A DNA stretch of 64,000 nt from Oscillospiraceae bacterium (GCA_015065085.1 SVQW01000012.1:26331-90330), one strand, 5' to 3'. Counted from the first letter of the stretch, positions 26,337 through 35,488 are shown. Notes: generated by a model from the letters alone, not told the origin. Made by a program: numbers and translations.

Positions 26337-28460
26337 ATGGAAAAAATACAAAGCATTATAAACTCCTCGGCTGACGCCCTTACTCCCGTCGTGCTCTGGC
26401 ACTGGAACGGAGCCGTTTCACGCGAGGGTCTGCTCCGACAGCTTGTACGCATGAAAAAAGCCGGGGTTGGCGGATGCATCGCAGTTTATAATCCCGCGGA
26501 TAATGCGGAAATAACCCGTGAAGAGCTTTGCGACCTTGTTTTTGTATGCAGTGACGAATGTCAAAAGCTTAATATGGATTTCGGGATTCTTGATACTCCC
26601 GACGGTCATCTGTTATCCGCGGTACACTCCCTTACCGACCGTGCCGTGGCAGTTTATGATAACAATAATCAAGATGGCTTTATAAGCATTTCACTCACCG
26701 AAAATGAAAATGACATAGAATACGCCCTTTCTCGGTTTACGTCATGGAGCAGTGGCAGAAGCCGTTTTGTTTCGGGCTGTAACATTCCCGAAAGCGATGA
26801 AAATGTATTGGAGCTTGCGAAGCATGCCTTTGATATGGCAATCGTTCGCGGTGCCTGCCGTGTTGCTTACCCCGTTCCGTATTCACCGAACGGAAATATA
26901 ACCACCGCGCTCTCTCCCGTTCAGCCCTATTATGACAGCTGTGAAAAGCTCAACGGTTATATTTCCCGTCTTTCGGCTCTTATGAATGAGGGATGCGACA
27001 CAGCGGATATACTGCTTATAATCGACAAAGCAGATAACAAAGATGCCGTAAATCTTTACAATCTGCTCTCAAAGCTTCACATTGATTTTCATGTTGCCGA
27101 GGCTTGTGCCATAAAAGACAGCATTAAATATAAAAAGCCTGATGTTTGCATCGATGCAACGAAATATTCTGATATATTTGTTATCGACAGCCAAAAAGAA
27201 CACTTCCCCTCCGCTGTTTTGCAGGCATTGGACGAATTTGAAGCAAACGGCGGAAAAATGGTTTGTTTCGGTGAAAATGTTCCTCTTGAATACGAAAGCA
27301 TTCTCAGCCATATGTATCGTGAAAAGCTTAAAAATGTCAAAATCCTCTCACGTACGGGAAATGGCGACGAAATATTGTATCGTTGTCGAAATCACGACGG
27401 ATTAAAGGTGTATTTCTTTGTAAATACCGCGCCTTACCACGTAGAATCCAAAATATATATAAACGGCGAAAACAGCGCCGTGCGCCTGAAAGCCGAAAAC
27501 ATGACAAATATACGCCTTTTGGATATCGATTATCCTCAGGGCGTTGCGTTCAAGCTGAATTTTGAGCCGTATCAGTCCCATATTGTATTAGTTGCACATG
27601 AGGGCACGTTGCCTGAGGGGATAAAAGCAGATAAGCCCGCCACCCACGTCCGTCTCAAAAACGATTGGGAAATTGAGGAATGTGAAATCAATGCGCTGGT
27701 GCTTGACACCTGCCGCATTAAAACAGGCAGTGAGCTTTCCGATGAAATGGAAATATCACATGCCGTAAAGGTCTCTGAGGGTGAATTCGAGCTTCATTTT
27801 GATTTCGAAATTGATGAAGCCATGAGCCTTAAAAGCTGCGAAAACCTCCGATTGGTAATCCATAATGCAATGGACCATCATATTTCCGTAAACGGACGGC
27901 GAGTATTTTACAACGGTTATTCCTGGTGGCGCGACAGCTCACTGGAAGTTATTGACATAAAAGATTTTGTTTCAAAAGGACACAACGATATAACTCTGCG
28001 CGGCACAAAGCCGTTTGAAAAAATATATCTTATCGGAAATTTCGGCGTATATTCCCGAAGCGGATATCTGCGCACTGCCCGAAATACGGTAATAACCGAC
28101 GGACCTTTTGTAATTTCAAATCCCCCGTCGCAGGTACCCGATGGGTTGTTGGCAGATGCCGGAATGCCGTTTTTCACCGGAAGAATTCTGTTAAAACAGA
28201 ATCTTAAAATCAAAAAGAGCTTTGGAGAGCGTATTTATCTTGATTTTAACATGCCAAAAGCCGCCATGTGCCGTTTGTATATAAATTCGGTTGCAGCATT
28301 TGACGTTCCGTGGCGTGATTCTCCACTTGATATCACAAGCCTGGTAAAGCGAGGAATAAATACGCTCAAAATGGAGCTTATAATTTCCGATAACAACCTT
28401 ACCAACCCCCGCAAAAACGGAATTTCCAACAGATACCGACTTAACGATACGGGTATTTAA
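26337..28460 (+). CDS. GH106-like (alpha-L-rhamnosidase-type) protein, short form
   Basis: The N-terminus (VVLWHWNGAVSREGLLRQLV, then MKKAGVGGCIAVYN) matches the opening of the GH106 barrel, in which a WFWNG-like phrase is followed by a strand ending in GGV. The C-terminal third is beta-rich and contains galactose-binding-like or GH2-like jelly-roll segments (LVIHNAMDHHISVNGRRVFY, then VSKGHNDITLRGT). At 707 residues it is shorter than typical GH106 enzymes (about 900-1100), so part of the catalytic barrel may be missing and activity is uncertain. No signal peptide, hence cytoplasmic. The ATG has an AAGGAG site; asnB follows 30 nt later on the same strand. Confidence 0.65.
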   Translation: MEKIQSIINSSADALTPVVLWHWNGAVSREGLLRQLVRMKKAGVGGCIAVYNPADNAEITREELCDLVFVCSDECQKLNMDFGILDTPDGHLLSAVHSLTDRAVAVYDNNNQDGFISISLTENENDIEYALSRFTSWSSGRSRFVSGCNIPESDENVLELAKHAFDMAIVRGACRVAYPVPYSPNGNITTALSPVQPYYDSCEKLNGYISRLSALMNEGCDTADILLIIDKADNKDAVNLYNLLSKLHIDFHVAEACAIKDSIKYKKPDVCIDATKYSDIFVIDSQKEHFPSAVLQALDEFEANGGKMVCFGENVPLEYESILSHMYREKLKNVKILSRTGNGDEILYRCRNHDGLKVYFFVNTAPYHVESKIYINGENSAVRLKAENMTNIRLLDIDYPQGVAFKLNFEPYQSHIVLVAHEGTLPEGIKADKPATHVRLKNDWEIEECEINALVLDTCRIKTGSELSDEMEISHAVKVSEGEFELHFDFEIDEAMSLKSCENLRLVIHNAMDHHISVNGRRVFYNGYSWWRDSSLEVIDIKDFVSKGHNDITLRGTKPFEKIYLIGNFGVYSRSGYLRTARNTVITDGPFVISNPPSQVPDGLLADAGMPFFTGRILLKQNLKIKKSFGERIYLDFNMPKAAMCRLYINSVAAFDVPWRDSPLDITSLVKRGINTLKMELIISDNNLTNPRKNGISNRYRLNDTGI

Positions 28461-28490
28461 AATAAACTTAAAAAGGAAGTATACACTTTT

Positions 28491-30380
28491 ATGTGCGGAT
28501 TTGCAGGACTTTATAAAAAGCTGTCTCTGAGCGAAAAAGACAGGGAAAACATCAAAAACATGTCAAAAGCAATTGATTACCGCGGTCCCGACCAGGATTG
28601 TATAATCACCTATGACAATCTTGCGCTTGCCTTCAGACGTCTCAGCATAATAGACCTCGAAAAAGGTTCCCAGCCTTTTTGTGGCTTTGACGGACGTTAT
28701 ACTGCGGTGTTCAACGGAGAAATATACAACTACCGTGAGCTTCGTGACGAATTGATGAAAAAAGGCTACACCTTTACCACCAACTCTGAAATTGAGGTAC
28801 TGGTAACGCTGTGTCACGAGCACAAGGGGGACTTTGTAAAGCTTCTCAGAGGAATGTTTGCATACGTGATATTCGACAAACAGGAACAAAAGCTGTTTGC
28901 CGCACGCGACCCCTTTGGCATAAAGCCGTTTTACTACCGCGAAAACGGTGAGGGCATAGTATTTTCCTCCGAGACAAAACCGTTCTTGTTTGATGACAGT
29001 ATGGGTGGATTTTCAGTTGACAAAGAGATGCTTCAGCACTATCTTTCTTTCCAATACGTGCCCGAGCCCAACACCATGAGCCAAAAAATAAAGTCGCTCC
29101 CCGCAGGACACAGCATGGTTTGTGATTTTAAATCCGAAAACGCCGTGACGGTGGAAAAGTATTTTGACCCCATGTTCTGCCCCAAAAAGGAAATAAGCTT
29201 TGAGGACAAGGCAAAATTAGTACGCGAAACCGTACTTTCATCCGTCAAGTATCATATGATAAGCGATGTTGACGTGGGAACGTTCCTTTCCAGCGGCATA
29301 GATTCTGCCGTAATAACTGCGGCGGCAAGTAAATTAAACCCGGGTATAAAAGCCTTTACCGTAGCTTTCGGTGTAAAGGAATATTCCGAAATAGATGCAG
29401 CAAGCGAAATTTCAAAGCATCTTGATGTAGAGCACATAAAGCTTGTGGCGGGTGTTGAAGACTTCAAAAATGCCTTTGAAAAAGTTGTATATCACCTTGA
29501 CAACCCCACCGCCGACCCCTCTACCGTTGCAATATATCTGATTTGTCAGGAAGCCGCTCGGCATCTTAAAGTTGTTTTGTCGGGCGAGGGCTCAGATGAA
29601 TTGTTCGGTGGATACAAGGTATACGGCTCAGCCATGCCGGCGGCGAGGTTTTATGCTCTGCCCGGCTTTATAAAAGAAATCATCTACCGCTTTGCAATGC
29701 TTCTGCCCGACAGTGTAAAAGGCAAGGCTTTTATCGAACGCGGTTACACCCCTATCGAAAAGCGTTACATCGGAAATGCATTCATATATTCCGAAAAAGA
29801 GAAGCCCTCCATACTCAAAACATACGACCCCAACGTAAAATTCTACTCACAGGTGGAGGACATATACAAGGCATGCAGTCACCTTTCTCCCCCCAACAAA
29901 ATGCAGTATGTTGATATGAACACCTGGATAAGAGGTGACATTCTTGTAAAGGGCGACCGTCTCAGCATGGCACATTCACTCGAGGTCCGCGTTCCGTTCC
30001 TTGACAAAGAGGTTTTCAAGGTTGCCTCCATGTTATGCGATGAGGATAAGCTTTCCCACGGCACAACAAAGTATATACTGCGCTATGCCTTCAAGGACAT
30101 GATAAATGAAGAAACCTTCATGCGTCCCAAGCTGGGCTACCCGGTCCCCGTGTACAAATGGCTCAAAAACGAGCTTTATGATTGGGCAAAGGACATTATC
30201 GAAAACTCCACTGCCGATGATTATATCGTAAAAGAGGAAGCACTTCGTATGCTCAATGCCCATCGTGACGGCAGTGAAAACAACTACCGCAAGCTTTGGA
30301 CAATACTGGTGTTCATCACCTGGTACCGCCTGTACGTTACCGATGCGGAAAAAACCAAAAAAGCAATAATGGAAAAATAA
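28491..30380 (+). CDS. asnB: Asparagine synthetase, glutamine-hydrolysing
   Basis: Makes asparagine from aspartate, ATP and glutamine-derived ammonia. Length 629 residues. Cys2 (MCGFAG) is the glutaminase nucleophile; further markers are YRGPDQD, VFNGEIYNYRELR and ARDPFGIKPFYY in the N-terminal domain, then the ATP-pyrophosphatase loop SSGIDSAVI and LSGEGSDELFGGY in the synthetase domain. The ATG follows an AAAGGAAG site. A second, unrelated asparagine-making enzyme (asnA) lies at 46446-47453, so the organism has both glutamine- and ammonia-dependent routes. The gene ends 3 nt before the hairpin at 30384. Confidence 0.95.
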   Translation: MCGFAGLYKKLSLSEKDRENIKNMSKAIDYRGPDQDCIITYDNLALAFRRLSIIDLEKGSQPFCGFDGRYTAVFNGEIYNYRELRDELMKKGYTFTTNSEIEVLVTLCHEHKGDFVKLLRGMFAYVIFDKQEQKLFAARDPFGIKPFYYRENGEGIVFSSETKPFLFDDSMGGFSVDKEMLQHYLSFQYVPEPNTMSQKIKSLPAGHSMVCDFKSENAVTVEKYFDPMFCPKKEISFEDKAKLVRETVLSSVKYHMISDVDVGTFLSSGIDSAVITAAASKLNPGIKAFTVAFGVKEYSEIDAASEISKHLDVEHIKLVAGVEDFKNAFEKVVYHLDNPTADPSTVAIYLICQEAARHLKVVLSGEGSDELFGGYKVYGSAMPAARFYALPGFIKEIIYRFAMLLPDSVKGKAFIERGYTPIEKRYIGNAFIYSEKEKPSILKTYDPNVKFYSQVEDIYKACSHLSPPNKMQYVDMNTWIRGDILVKGDRLSMAHSLEVRVPFLDKEVFKVASMLCDEDKLSHGTTKYILRYAFKDMINEETFMRPKLGYPVPVYKWLKNELYDWAKDIIENSTADDYIVKEEALRMLNAHRDGSENNYRKLWTILVFITWYRLYVTDAEKTKKAIMEK

Positions 30381-30383
30381 AAA

Positions 30384-30410
30384 TAAACGGCAAGCGACGC
30401 TTGCCGTTTA
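30384..30410. terminator. Terminator hairpin, left copy (target duplication of the 234-bp element)
   Basis: A 12-bp stem with a 3-nt loop at the end of asnB. A diverged copy of the same 27-bp hairpin sits at 30645-30671, on the other side of the 234-bp element. The left copy keeps a flanking T-run only for minus-strand transcripts; the right copy keeps one only for plus-strand transcripts. Confidence 0.8.
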
Positions 30411-30644
30411 CAGTGTGTCGATAAACCTATCGACACACTGTAAGGCTTTCGAAAAGTCAGGGATATTTTGCTGATTTAAGCCTGTCGGCGTACAAAGGTA
30501 CGGTAAGGCTTGAAGCGGCAAAAAGCGACAAACAGCAGGTGATATTCGATGTATCACCTGCTGTTAATTTCTTTTTTGATTTATTTGCGTTTCTTGAAAT
30601 ATAATTTATTTCCGTCGCGGTATCACGACTTTCTCGACAGTCTG
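30411..30644 (+). repeat. 234-bp MITE-like element, copy 1
   Basis: Nearly identical to 34440-34673, same orientation. The ends form imperfect terminal inverted repeats of about 15 bp (12 of 15 matching): CAGTGTGTCGATAAA and, reversed from the other end, CAGACTGTCGAGAAA. Internally there are strong stem-loops: 13 bp at the left end (30411-30440) and 14 bp at 30531-30565 followed by T-rich sequence. There is no open reading frame of note. It lies between the halves of a duplicated terminator hairpin. Confidence 0.88.
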
Positions 30645-30677
30645 TAAACGACAAGTCAAACTTGCCGTTTATTTTTT
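30645..30677. terminator. Terminator hairpin, right copy
   Basis: Diverged duplicate (30645-30671) of the hairpin at 30384-30410, followed on the plus strand by TTTTTT. Plus-strand transcription from asnB would terminate here after reading through the element. The stop codon of the minus-strand binding-protein gene lies at 30676-30678. Confidence 0.75.
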
Positions 30678-31833
30678 ATCCCTCGTAAACCAGATTCCGG
30701 TCTATCATATCGTCCACATTCATAGCATTCCACCAGGTACCGGCAATGGCAACCTCGGCAGTCACTTCCTTGTCCTCAAGAGCAAACACACACTGCTCCA
30801 CCGCCTGATATCCTATCTGATAGGAATCCTGCGCCACTGCACCCACAAGCTTGGGGCCGGTGGTTTTTTTCATCCATTCTATCTGCTTTGTGCCGGCATC
30901 ATAGCCACAGAATTTAATTTTGTCATACTTGCTTCCCGACGCGCCGATAGCGTCATAAACCTGCTTTACAACACCCTCGTTGGTCATGAATATGGCATCA
31001 GCGCCCTTTTCGTAAAGAGCCTCCAGTGCCGTTTTGTATGCATTGTCCGCATCACCGGGCTTTACCTCTTTTTCAATAACGCATTTTCCCTTGGTGGTTT
31101 CATCGGCTTCGGCAAGCTGTGAAAACTTATCAATAAACCCTTTTGCGCGGTCGATACCTGTCTGAGTTTCGTCATGCTGAATAACACCCAGAATATAACT
31201 GTCAGATGATGCAATTTCATCTTTTATCGAAAGATAAAAATTCTCTGCCGCAAGAGCCGCCGCCTTTTCATTACTGGTGGCAACCCAGGCGAGTATGGGA
31301 TTTTTATTTGCTTTATCAAGTGCCTGAAGGTCATTTGCCCATATACCGCTGTCAAACTGCACCACAGGTATATTAAGGTTATAAGCCTGCTTGAGCATAT
31401 CGGCAAAGCCCTCTCCGATAGTGGCAATAACAAGACCTGATGCCTTATTGGACAGGGCGGTCTGTACCATTTCCATCTGAGAGGGGATGTCCTTTGGGGA
31501 TTCGCTTACGGGACCGCGGTATGTTATTTTGTATCCGTATTTTTTGCCGGCGTCCTCTGCGCCGGCTTTTACAGACTGCCAAAAGGCGTGTGATTCGCCT
31601 TTGGCAATAACCGCAATGGTCTTGTTGGTGGTGGTTACGTTGTTGTTATTGTTGTTTCCTATTCCGCTGTCGGTCATGTCGCCGTTGTCGGTGCCGGGTT
31701 CAAGGATGCCTACATCACCATTGGAATTAATGTTGTCATCGGTTGTACCCGTATCGCGGGTGCAGGAAATAAGGATAAAGGCACATAAAATCAGTGCCGC
31801 CAGGGCAAAGCTAAAACGGTAAATATTTTTCAT
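30676..31833 (-). CDS. Sugar ABC transporter substrate-binding lipoprotein (RbsB-like)
   Basis: Captures a sugar outside the membrane and delivers it to the permease. Length 385 residues. The N-terminus is a lipoprotein signal with lipobox LISC, so it is membrane-tethered at Cys24 in this Gram-positive setting. A low-complexity linker (residues about 25-70, rich in Asn, Asp, Gly and Thr) precedes a type-1 periplasmic binding fold: KTIAVIAKGESHAFWQSVK, GLVIATIGEG, IPVVQFDSG, GADAIFMTNEGV and VGAVAQDSYQIGYQAVE. It is the last gene of a three-gene operon (ATPase, permease, binding protein). The ligand cannot be named; the family covers ribose, galactose, xylose and related sugars. Confidence 0.92.
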   Translation of the reverse strand: MKNIYRFSFALAALILCAFILISCTRDTGTTDDNINSNGDVGILEPGTDNGDMTDSGIGNNNNNNVTTTNKTIAVIAKGESHAFWQSVKAGAEDAGKKYGYKITYRGPVSESPKDIPSQMEMVQTALSNKASGLVIATIGEGFADMLKQAYNLNIPVVQFDSGIWANDLQALDKANKNPILAWVATSNEKAAALAAENFYLSIKDEIASSDSYILGVIQHDETQTGIDRAKGFIDKFSQLAEADETTKGKCVIEKEVKPGDADNAYKTALEALYEKGADAIFMTNEGVVKQVYDAIGASGSKYDKIKFCGYDAGTKQIEWMKKTTGPKLVGAVAQDSYQIGYQAVEQCVFALEDKEVTAEVAIAGTWWNAMNVDDMIDRNLVYEG

Positions 31834-31857
31834 ACTGTTCCTCTTTCTTTTTTGAAT

Positions 31858-32835
31858 TTATCTTTTGTTTTTTCGGTTTTTGATTACATCCATCAGCACG
31901 GCAACAACAACTATTATGCCCGTCAGGACGTAGGTTACATAGGTTGCGTTGAGGTTGAGATTGAACTTTGCCAGAACAAAATTAAGTCCGCTCCTGATAA
32001 CCACCAGCAGTACCGAGCCGATTACCGACCCGCTCACCGAAGCTACACCGCCCGCAGCGCTTGTACCGCCGATATAGACGCCTGCTATGGCATCCAACTC
32101 CATTCCGTTACCCGTTGCAGAGGCAACAGTGGTAAAGGATGCCGACCAGAAGATAGCCGCAAGACCTGCGCCTATACCGCTGAAAACATAAGCAAGAGTT
32201 TTATATCTTGTGGTATTGATACCGGAAAGCCGTGTTGCTTCCTCATTACTGCCTATGGACAGAATATATCTTCCTATCTTACATTTATACATAAGGTACA
32301 TGCATACAAGCATAAACCCGAGTATCCAGAATATTCCCGTAGGCACACCGTTTGCGTTGGAGAAAACAGCATTGAACCAAGTACCCGTCGGATAGAATAT
32401 ATTCGGAACGGAAACCGCCAGTGCCGAAAGTCCTCTGGCAAACATCATTGTTCCCAGCGTGGCTATAAAAGGCGGAAGCCTCATTACCGCTACAAGAATC
32501 CCGTTAATTATACCGAAAAGCGTTCCTATCGCAAGCATTACAGGAATTGTCGCCCAAAGAGGCATACCTTCCATATACAGCTTACCTGCCACAACCGATG
32601 CGGCAATGCATACAGTACCTATTGAAAGGTCTATTCCGCCGGTGGCTATTACAAATGTTACGCCCAATGCCAGGAACGCATAGGGTGACAGCGACTGCGC
32701 CATGCTGACAATATTATATTTATCCACAAAGTTGGGGTTTAATACGGAAAAAATCACAATCAGCGCAATAAGAGCGAGAAAAATGATGATATTCTGTTTG
32801 CCTTTGGTATTCAAAAAATTAATAAGCTTTTGCAT
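31858..32835 (-). CDS. Sugar ABC transporter permease (RbsC-like)
   Basis: Membrane channel subunit of the ribose-type importer. 325 residues with about ten hydrophobic helices. Family landmarks are GVTFVIATGGIDLSIGTV, LPPFIATLGTM, the coupling-loop region SIGSNEEATRLSGINTTRYK, and GGTSAAGGVASVSGSVIGS. It starts 4 nt after the ATPase stop codon and is followed 24 nt later by the binding protein, so the three genes are one operon. Monomers of this family assemble as dimers with one double-domain ATPase. Confidence 0.95.
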   Translation of the reverse strand: MQKLINFLNTKGKQNIIIFLALIALIVIFSVLNPNFVDKYNIVSMAQSLSPYAFLALGVTFVIATGGIDLSIGTVCIAASVVAGKLYMEGMPLWATIPVMLAIGTLFGIINGILVAVMRLPPFIATLGTMMFARGLSALAVSVPNIFYPTGTWFNAVFSNANGVPTGIFWILGFMLVCMYLMYKCKIGRYILSIGSNEEATRLSGINTTRYKTLAYVFSGIGAGLAAIFWSASFTTVASATGNGMELDAIAGVYIGGTSAAGGVASVSGSVIGSVLLVVIRSGLNFVLAKFNLNLNATYVTYVLTGIIVVVAVLMDVIKNRKNKR

Positions 32836-32839
32836 TTTT

Positions 32840-34336
32840 TCACTCCCTCATGGTAGCGTATTTCATTATTTCCTGCTGAGATGCCTGCGCAATGTCAAGC
32901 TCTGCCGTTATGCGTCCCTCGCACATGACTATAACACGGTCACTGAGACGTTGTATTTCACTCAGCTCGGAGGAAATCATAATAATGGATTTGCCTTGAG
33001 AAGCAAGCTTTTCCATCAGCTCGTACATTTCACTTTTTGCACCGATATCTATGCCTCGGGTAGGCTCATCAAAAATAAAAATATCACAGTTTTTCAAAAG
33101 CCATCGCGCAACAATTACTTTTTGCTGATTTCCGCCCGAAAGATTTCTCAGTTCCTGAAAAACCGACGGGGTTTTGGTTTTAAGAACACTGTTTATCTCA
33201 GCTGCGGCATCATTGATTCTTTTGTCGTTTATCCAACCGACATTTATATAATCGTCAAGATTTGCCAGAACAGAGTTTTCCGCCACGGATTTTGCCAATA
33301 ACAGACCGTAGCGCTTTCTGTCCTCCGAAAGATAGCATATACCATGTTTTACCGCATCGGACGGCTCCTTTATTTTCACAAGCTCACCGTTTATAAATAT
33401 CTCTCCGCTGTCATATTTATCCGCGCCGTACACCGCACGCGCCACTTCGGTGCGTCCTGCTCCCATAAGCCCCGAAAATCCCAGTATTTCACCTTTTTTC
33501 AGCTTGAAGCTAACATTCCTTATCGTTCCGGCACGGTTAAGATTTCTCACCTCGAGTACAGTGGGTGCATCGTTATTTACATTGCTTTTCTCTTTTTTAT
33601 CACCGTAAATAACACGTCCCACCATCATCTGAACCAGTCTGTCACGGTCATAATCCTTTGCTTCAAGTGTTCCCACGTATTCCCCGTCCCTCATAACGGT
33701 AATACGGTCGGAGATTCTGCCTATCTCATCCATACGATGGGAAATATATATCATTCCGATACCTTTTTTCTTAAGGTCCTTCATTATTTTGAACAGCTCT
33801 TCAACCTCCGGCTGTGTCAGTGCCGCGGTAGGCTCGTCCAGAATAAGAAGTTTTGAGTGATGGGATATGGCTTTGGCTATTTCCACCATCTGCTGTTTTC
33901 CGACAGTGAGCGTTCCCAGAATTTGTGACGGGTCTATCTTTACACCTATTTTTCCGAAAAGCTCAGCAGCATCATTTTCCATTTTGCGGTCGTCTATTAT
34001 GGCACCGCCAATCATTGGCTCACGGCCGATATATATATTCTGCGCCACGGTGAGATGGTTCATCATATTCAGTTCCTGATGTATAATGGCGACGCCCGCT
34101 CTTTGCGATTCGGAAATGTTTCTGAAATGCACCTCGCTTCCGAACAGCTCAATCTTACCGCCATCCGGCTGATGTATTCCGCACAGAACCTTCATAAGGG
34201 TTGACTTGCCTGCTCCGTTTTCGCCCATGAGGGCATGTATCTCACCTGAGTTTAATTCAAAATTTGCTTTCTTCAGGGCATATACTCCGGAAAAGCGCTT
34301 TTCGATGCCGCTCATTTTAAGTATCTGCTCTCCCAT
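32840..34336 (-). CDS. Sugar ABC transporter ATPase (RbsA/MglA-like, two ATPase domains)
   Basis: Energises sugar uptake. I use the ATG at 34336 (498 residues), about 8 nt after AGG; a GTG nine bases upstream overlaps that site. The first nucleotide-binding domain has Walker A GENGAGKSTLM and Walker B LLILDEPTAAL. The second has a degenerate Walker A (SGLMGAGRTEVA) but an intact signature LSGGNQQKV and Walker B FIFDEPTRGIDIG. This asymmetry is normal for the RbsA family. First gene of the operon; the upstream interval 34346-34411 contains a possible weak promoter (TTGAAT, 17 bp, TACATA on the minus strand). Confidence 0.95.
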   Translation of the reverse strand: MGEQILKMSGIEKRFSGVYALKKANFELNSGEIHALMGENGAGKSTLMKVLCGIHQPDGGKIELFGSEVHFRNISESQRAGVAIIHQELNMMNHLTVAQNIYIGREPMIGGAIIDDRKMENDAAELFGKIGVKIDPSQILGTLTVGKQQMVEIAKAISHHSKLLILDEPTAALTQPEVEELFKIMKDLKKKGIGMIYISHRMDEIGRISDRITVMRDGEYVGTLEAKDYDRDRLVQMMVGRVIYGDKKEKSNVNNDAPTVLEVRNLNRAGTIRNVSFKLKKGEILGFSGLMGAGRTEVARAVYGADKYDSGEIFINGELVKIKEPSDAVKHGICYLSEDRKRYGLLLAKSVAENSVLANLDDYINVGWINDKRINDAAAEINSVLKTKTPSVFQELRNLSGGNQQKVIVARWLLKNCDIFIFDEPTRGIDIGAKSEMYELMEKLASQGKSIIMISSELSEIQRLSDRVIVMCEGRITAELDIAQASQQEIMKYATMRE

Positions 34337-34411
34337 GTCTCGCACCTGCCTTTTTAAACATTCGTAAACAGTATGTACACTTGAATGTTTTTTTATTCAA
34401 CCGCAACAAAA

Positions 34412-34439
34412 AACCTCTTTTTCTTTTTGAAAAAGAGGT
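34412..34439. terminator. Terminator hairpin, left copy at second element
   Basis: A hairpin of CCTCTTTTT and AAAAAGAGG arms, followed on the minus strand by TTTTTTG. It is the near-identical duplicate (27 of 28 bases) of 34674-34701 and terminates minus-strand transcripts coming from the aldolase gene. Confidence 0.82.
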
Positions 34440-34673
34440 CAGTGTGTCGATAAACCTATCGACACACTGTAAGACTTTCGAAAAGACGATGATATTTTGC
34501 CGATTTAAGCCTGTTGGCGTACAAAGGTACGGTAAGGCTTGAAGCGGCAAAAAGCGACAAACAGCAGGTGATATTCGATGTATCACCTGCTGTTAAATTG
34601 TTTTTTGATTTATTTTTTTCTTTTTGAAATATAATTTATTTCCGTCACGGTATCACGTTTTTCTCGACAGTCT
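34440..34673 (+). repeat. 234-bp MITE-like element, copy 2
   Basis: Direct repeat of 30411-30644, differing mainly by scattered substitutions and small indels in the T-rich section near 34595-34625. Same terminal inverted repeats and same internal stem-loops. The duplicated flanking terminator is almost unchanged, so this insertion looks younger than copy 1. Confidence 0.9.
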
Positions 34674-34705
34674 AACCTCTTTTTCTTTTCGAAAAAGAGG
34701 TTTTC
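34674..34705. terminator. Terminator hairpin, right copy at second element
   Basis: Duplicate (34674-34701) of the hairpin at 34412-34439, located 12 nt after the aldolase stop codon at 34717. A T-run follows only on the plus-strand side (TTTTCG), so minus-strand transcripts probably pass into the element before stopping at the left copy. Confidence 0.78.
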
Positions 34706-34716
34706 GTTCTTCATAT

Positions 34717-35478
34717 TTAATTCTTGATACTATCAACGGTATCCTTAATCGCCTGATAAAAGATTCCAACGTCCACCGAATGGGCGATATACTTTACACC
34801 AAGGCTTTTCCATTTCAGAGCATTTTGCAATGTATCGGTAAATGTCCCCACCAAAACGCCTTTTTTGCCACATTTTTCAATTATTTCAAGCATCTTTTCC
34901 TGTACCAGGGGGTGATCGGTCTGTCCCACAACTCCCATGGACTGGGACAGGTCGTACGGGCCGATGAAAATCACATCTATCCCCTCAACCTGAAGAATTT
35001 CGTCAAGGTTATTTATTCCCTCGCATCCCTCTATCTGCATAATTATAACGCTTTGGTTTGCCTTTTCAAAATACTCAAATCTGTCCATCGAGGAATACTT
35101 CGCCGCGCGAACAAATCTGCATACTCCCCTTTCGCCCAAGGGTGAAAACTTTGTTCTTTTTATCACCTCAAGAGCTGAAGCCTTGTCGGTTATTTGAGGA
35201 ATCTGTATTCCGCCTGCGCCTATATCCAGCGCTTCCGCCATAACAGAAGGATTGTTCTCCTTGGTGCGTATTATGGGGAACATTCCCGTAAGCTGTGCCG
35301 CACGCACAAGATTTTGTGCGGACCTGATGGTGTTGGGGCCATGCTCAAGATCAATTATGACAAAGTCAGCACCGCCGTAACCCATAGCCTCAATCATTGC
35401 GGGGTCTTCGGTTTTGGAAAACATTCCCACAACGCCGTTTTTGAGCTTGTTTTTGAAGTTTTGTACCATTTTTCTCAC
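34717..35478 (-). CDS. HpcH/HpaI family aldolase
   Basis: Class II, metal-dependent aldolase of the 2-keto-3-deoxy acid type, cleaving such acids to pyruvate and an aldehyde; the precise substrate is unknown. 253 residues. Markers are FVIIDLEHGPN (catalytic His and Asp), IIRTKENNP, GIQIPQI, SPLGERGVCRF, MQIEGCEGI (metal-binding Glu) and VIFIGPYDLSQSMG. I choose the GTG at 35478 because AAAGGA lies 6 nt upstream; the ATG three codons later is too far from it. It follows the AraC/sialidase-like fusion gene by 10 nt, so the regulator and the aldolase are co-expressed, suggesting a sugar-acid catabolic step under that regulator. Confidence 0.92.
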   Translation of the reverse strand: MRKMVQNFKNKLKNGVVGMFSKTEDPAMIEAMGYGGADFVIIDLEHGPNTIRSAQNLVRAAQLTGMFPIIRTKENNPSVMAEALDIGAGGIQIPQITDKASALEVIKRTKFSPLGERGVCRFVRAAKYSSMDRFEYFEKANQSVIIMQIEGCEGINNLDEILQVEGIDVIFIGPYDLSQSMGVVGQTDHPLVQEKMLEIIEKCGKKGVLVGTFTDTLQNALKWKSLGVKYIAHSVDVGIFYQAIKDTVDSIKN

Positions 35479-35488
35479 TTTATATCCT

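Noticed and set aside
30411..30644. The 234-bp element as a structured regulatory RNA of the neighbouring genes
   Set aside because: It lies downstream of asnB and the binding-protein gene, is flanked by duplicated hairpins and recurs next to different genes, which fits an inserted element better than a conserved regulatory RNA.
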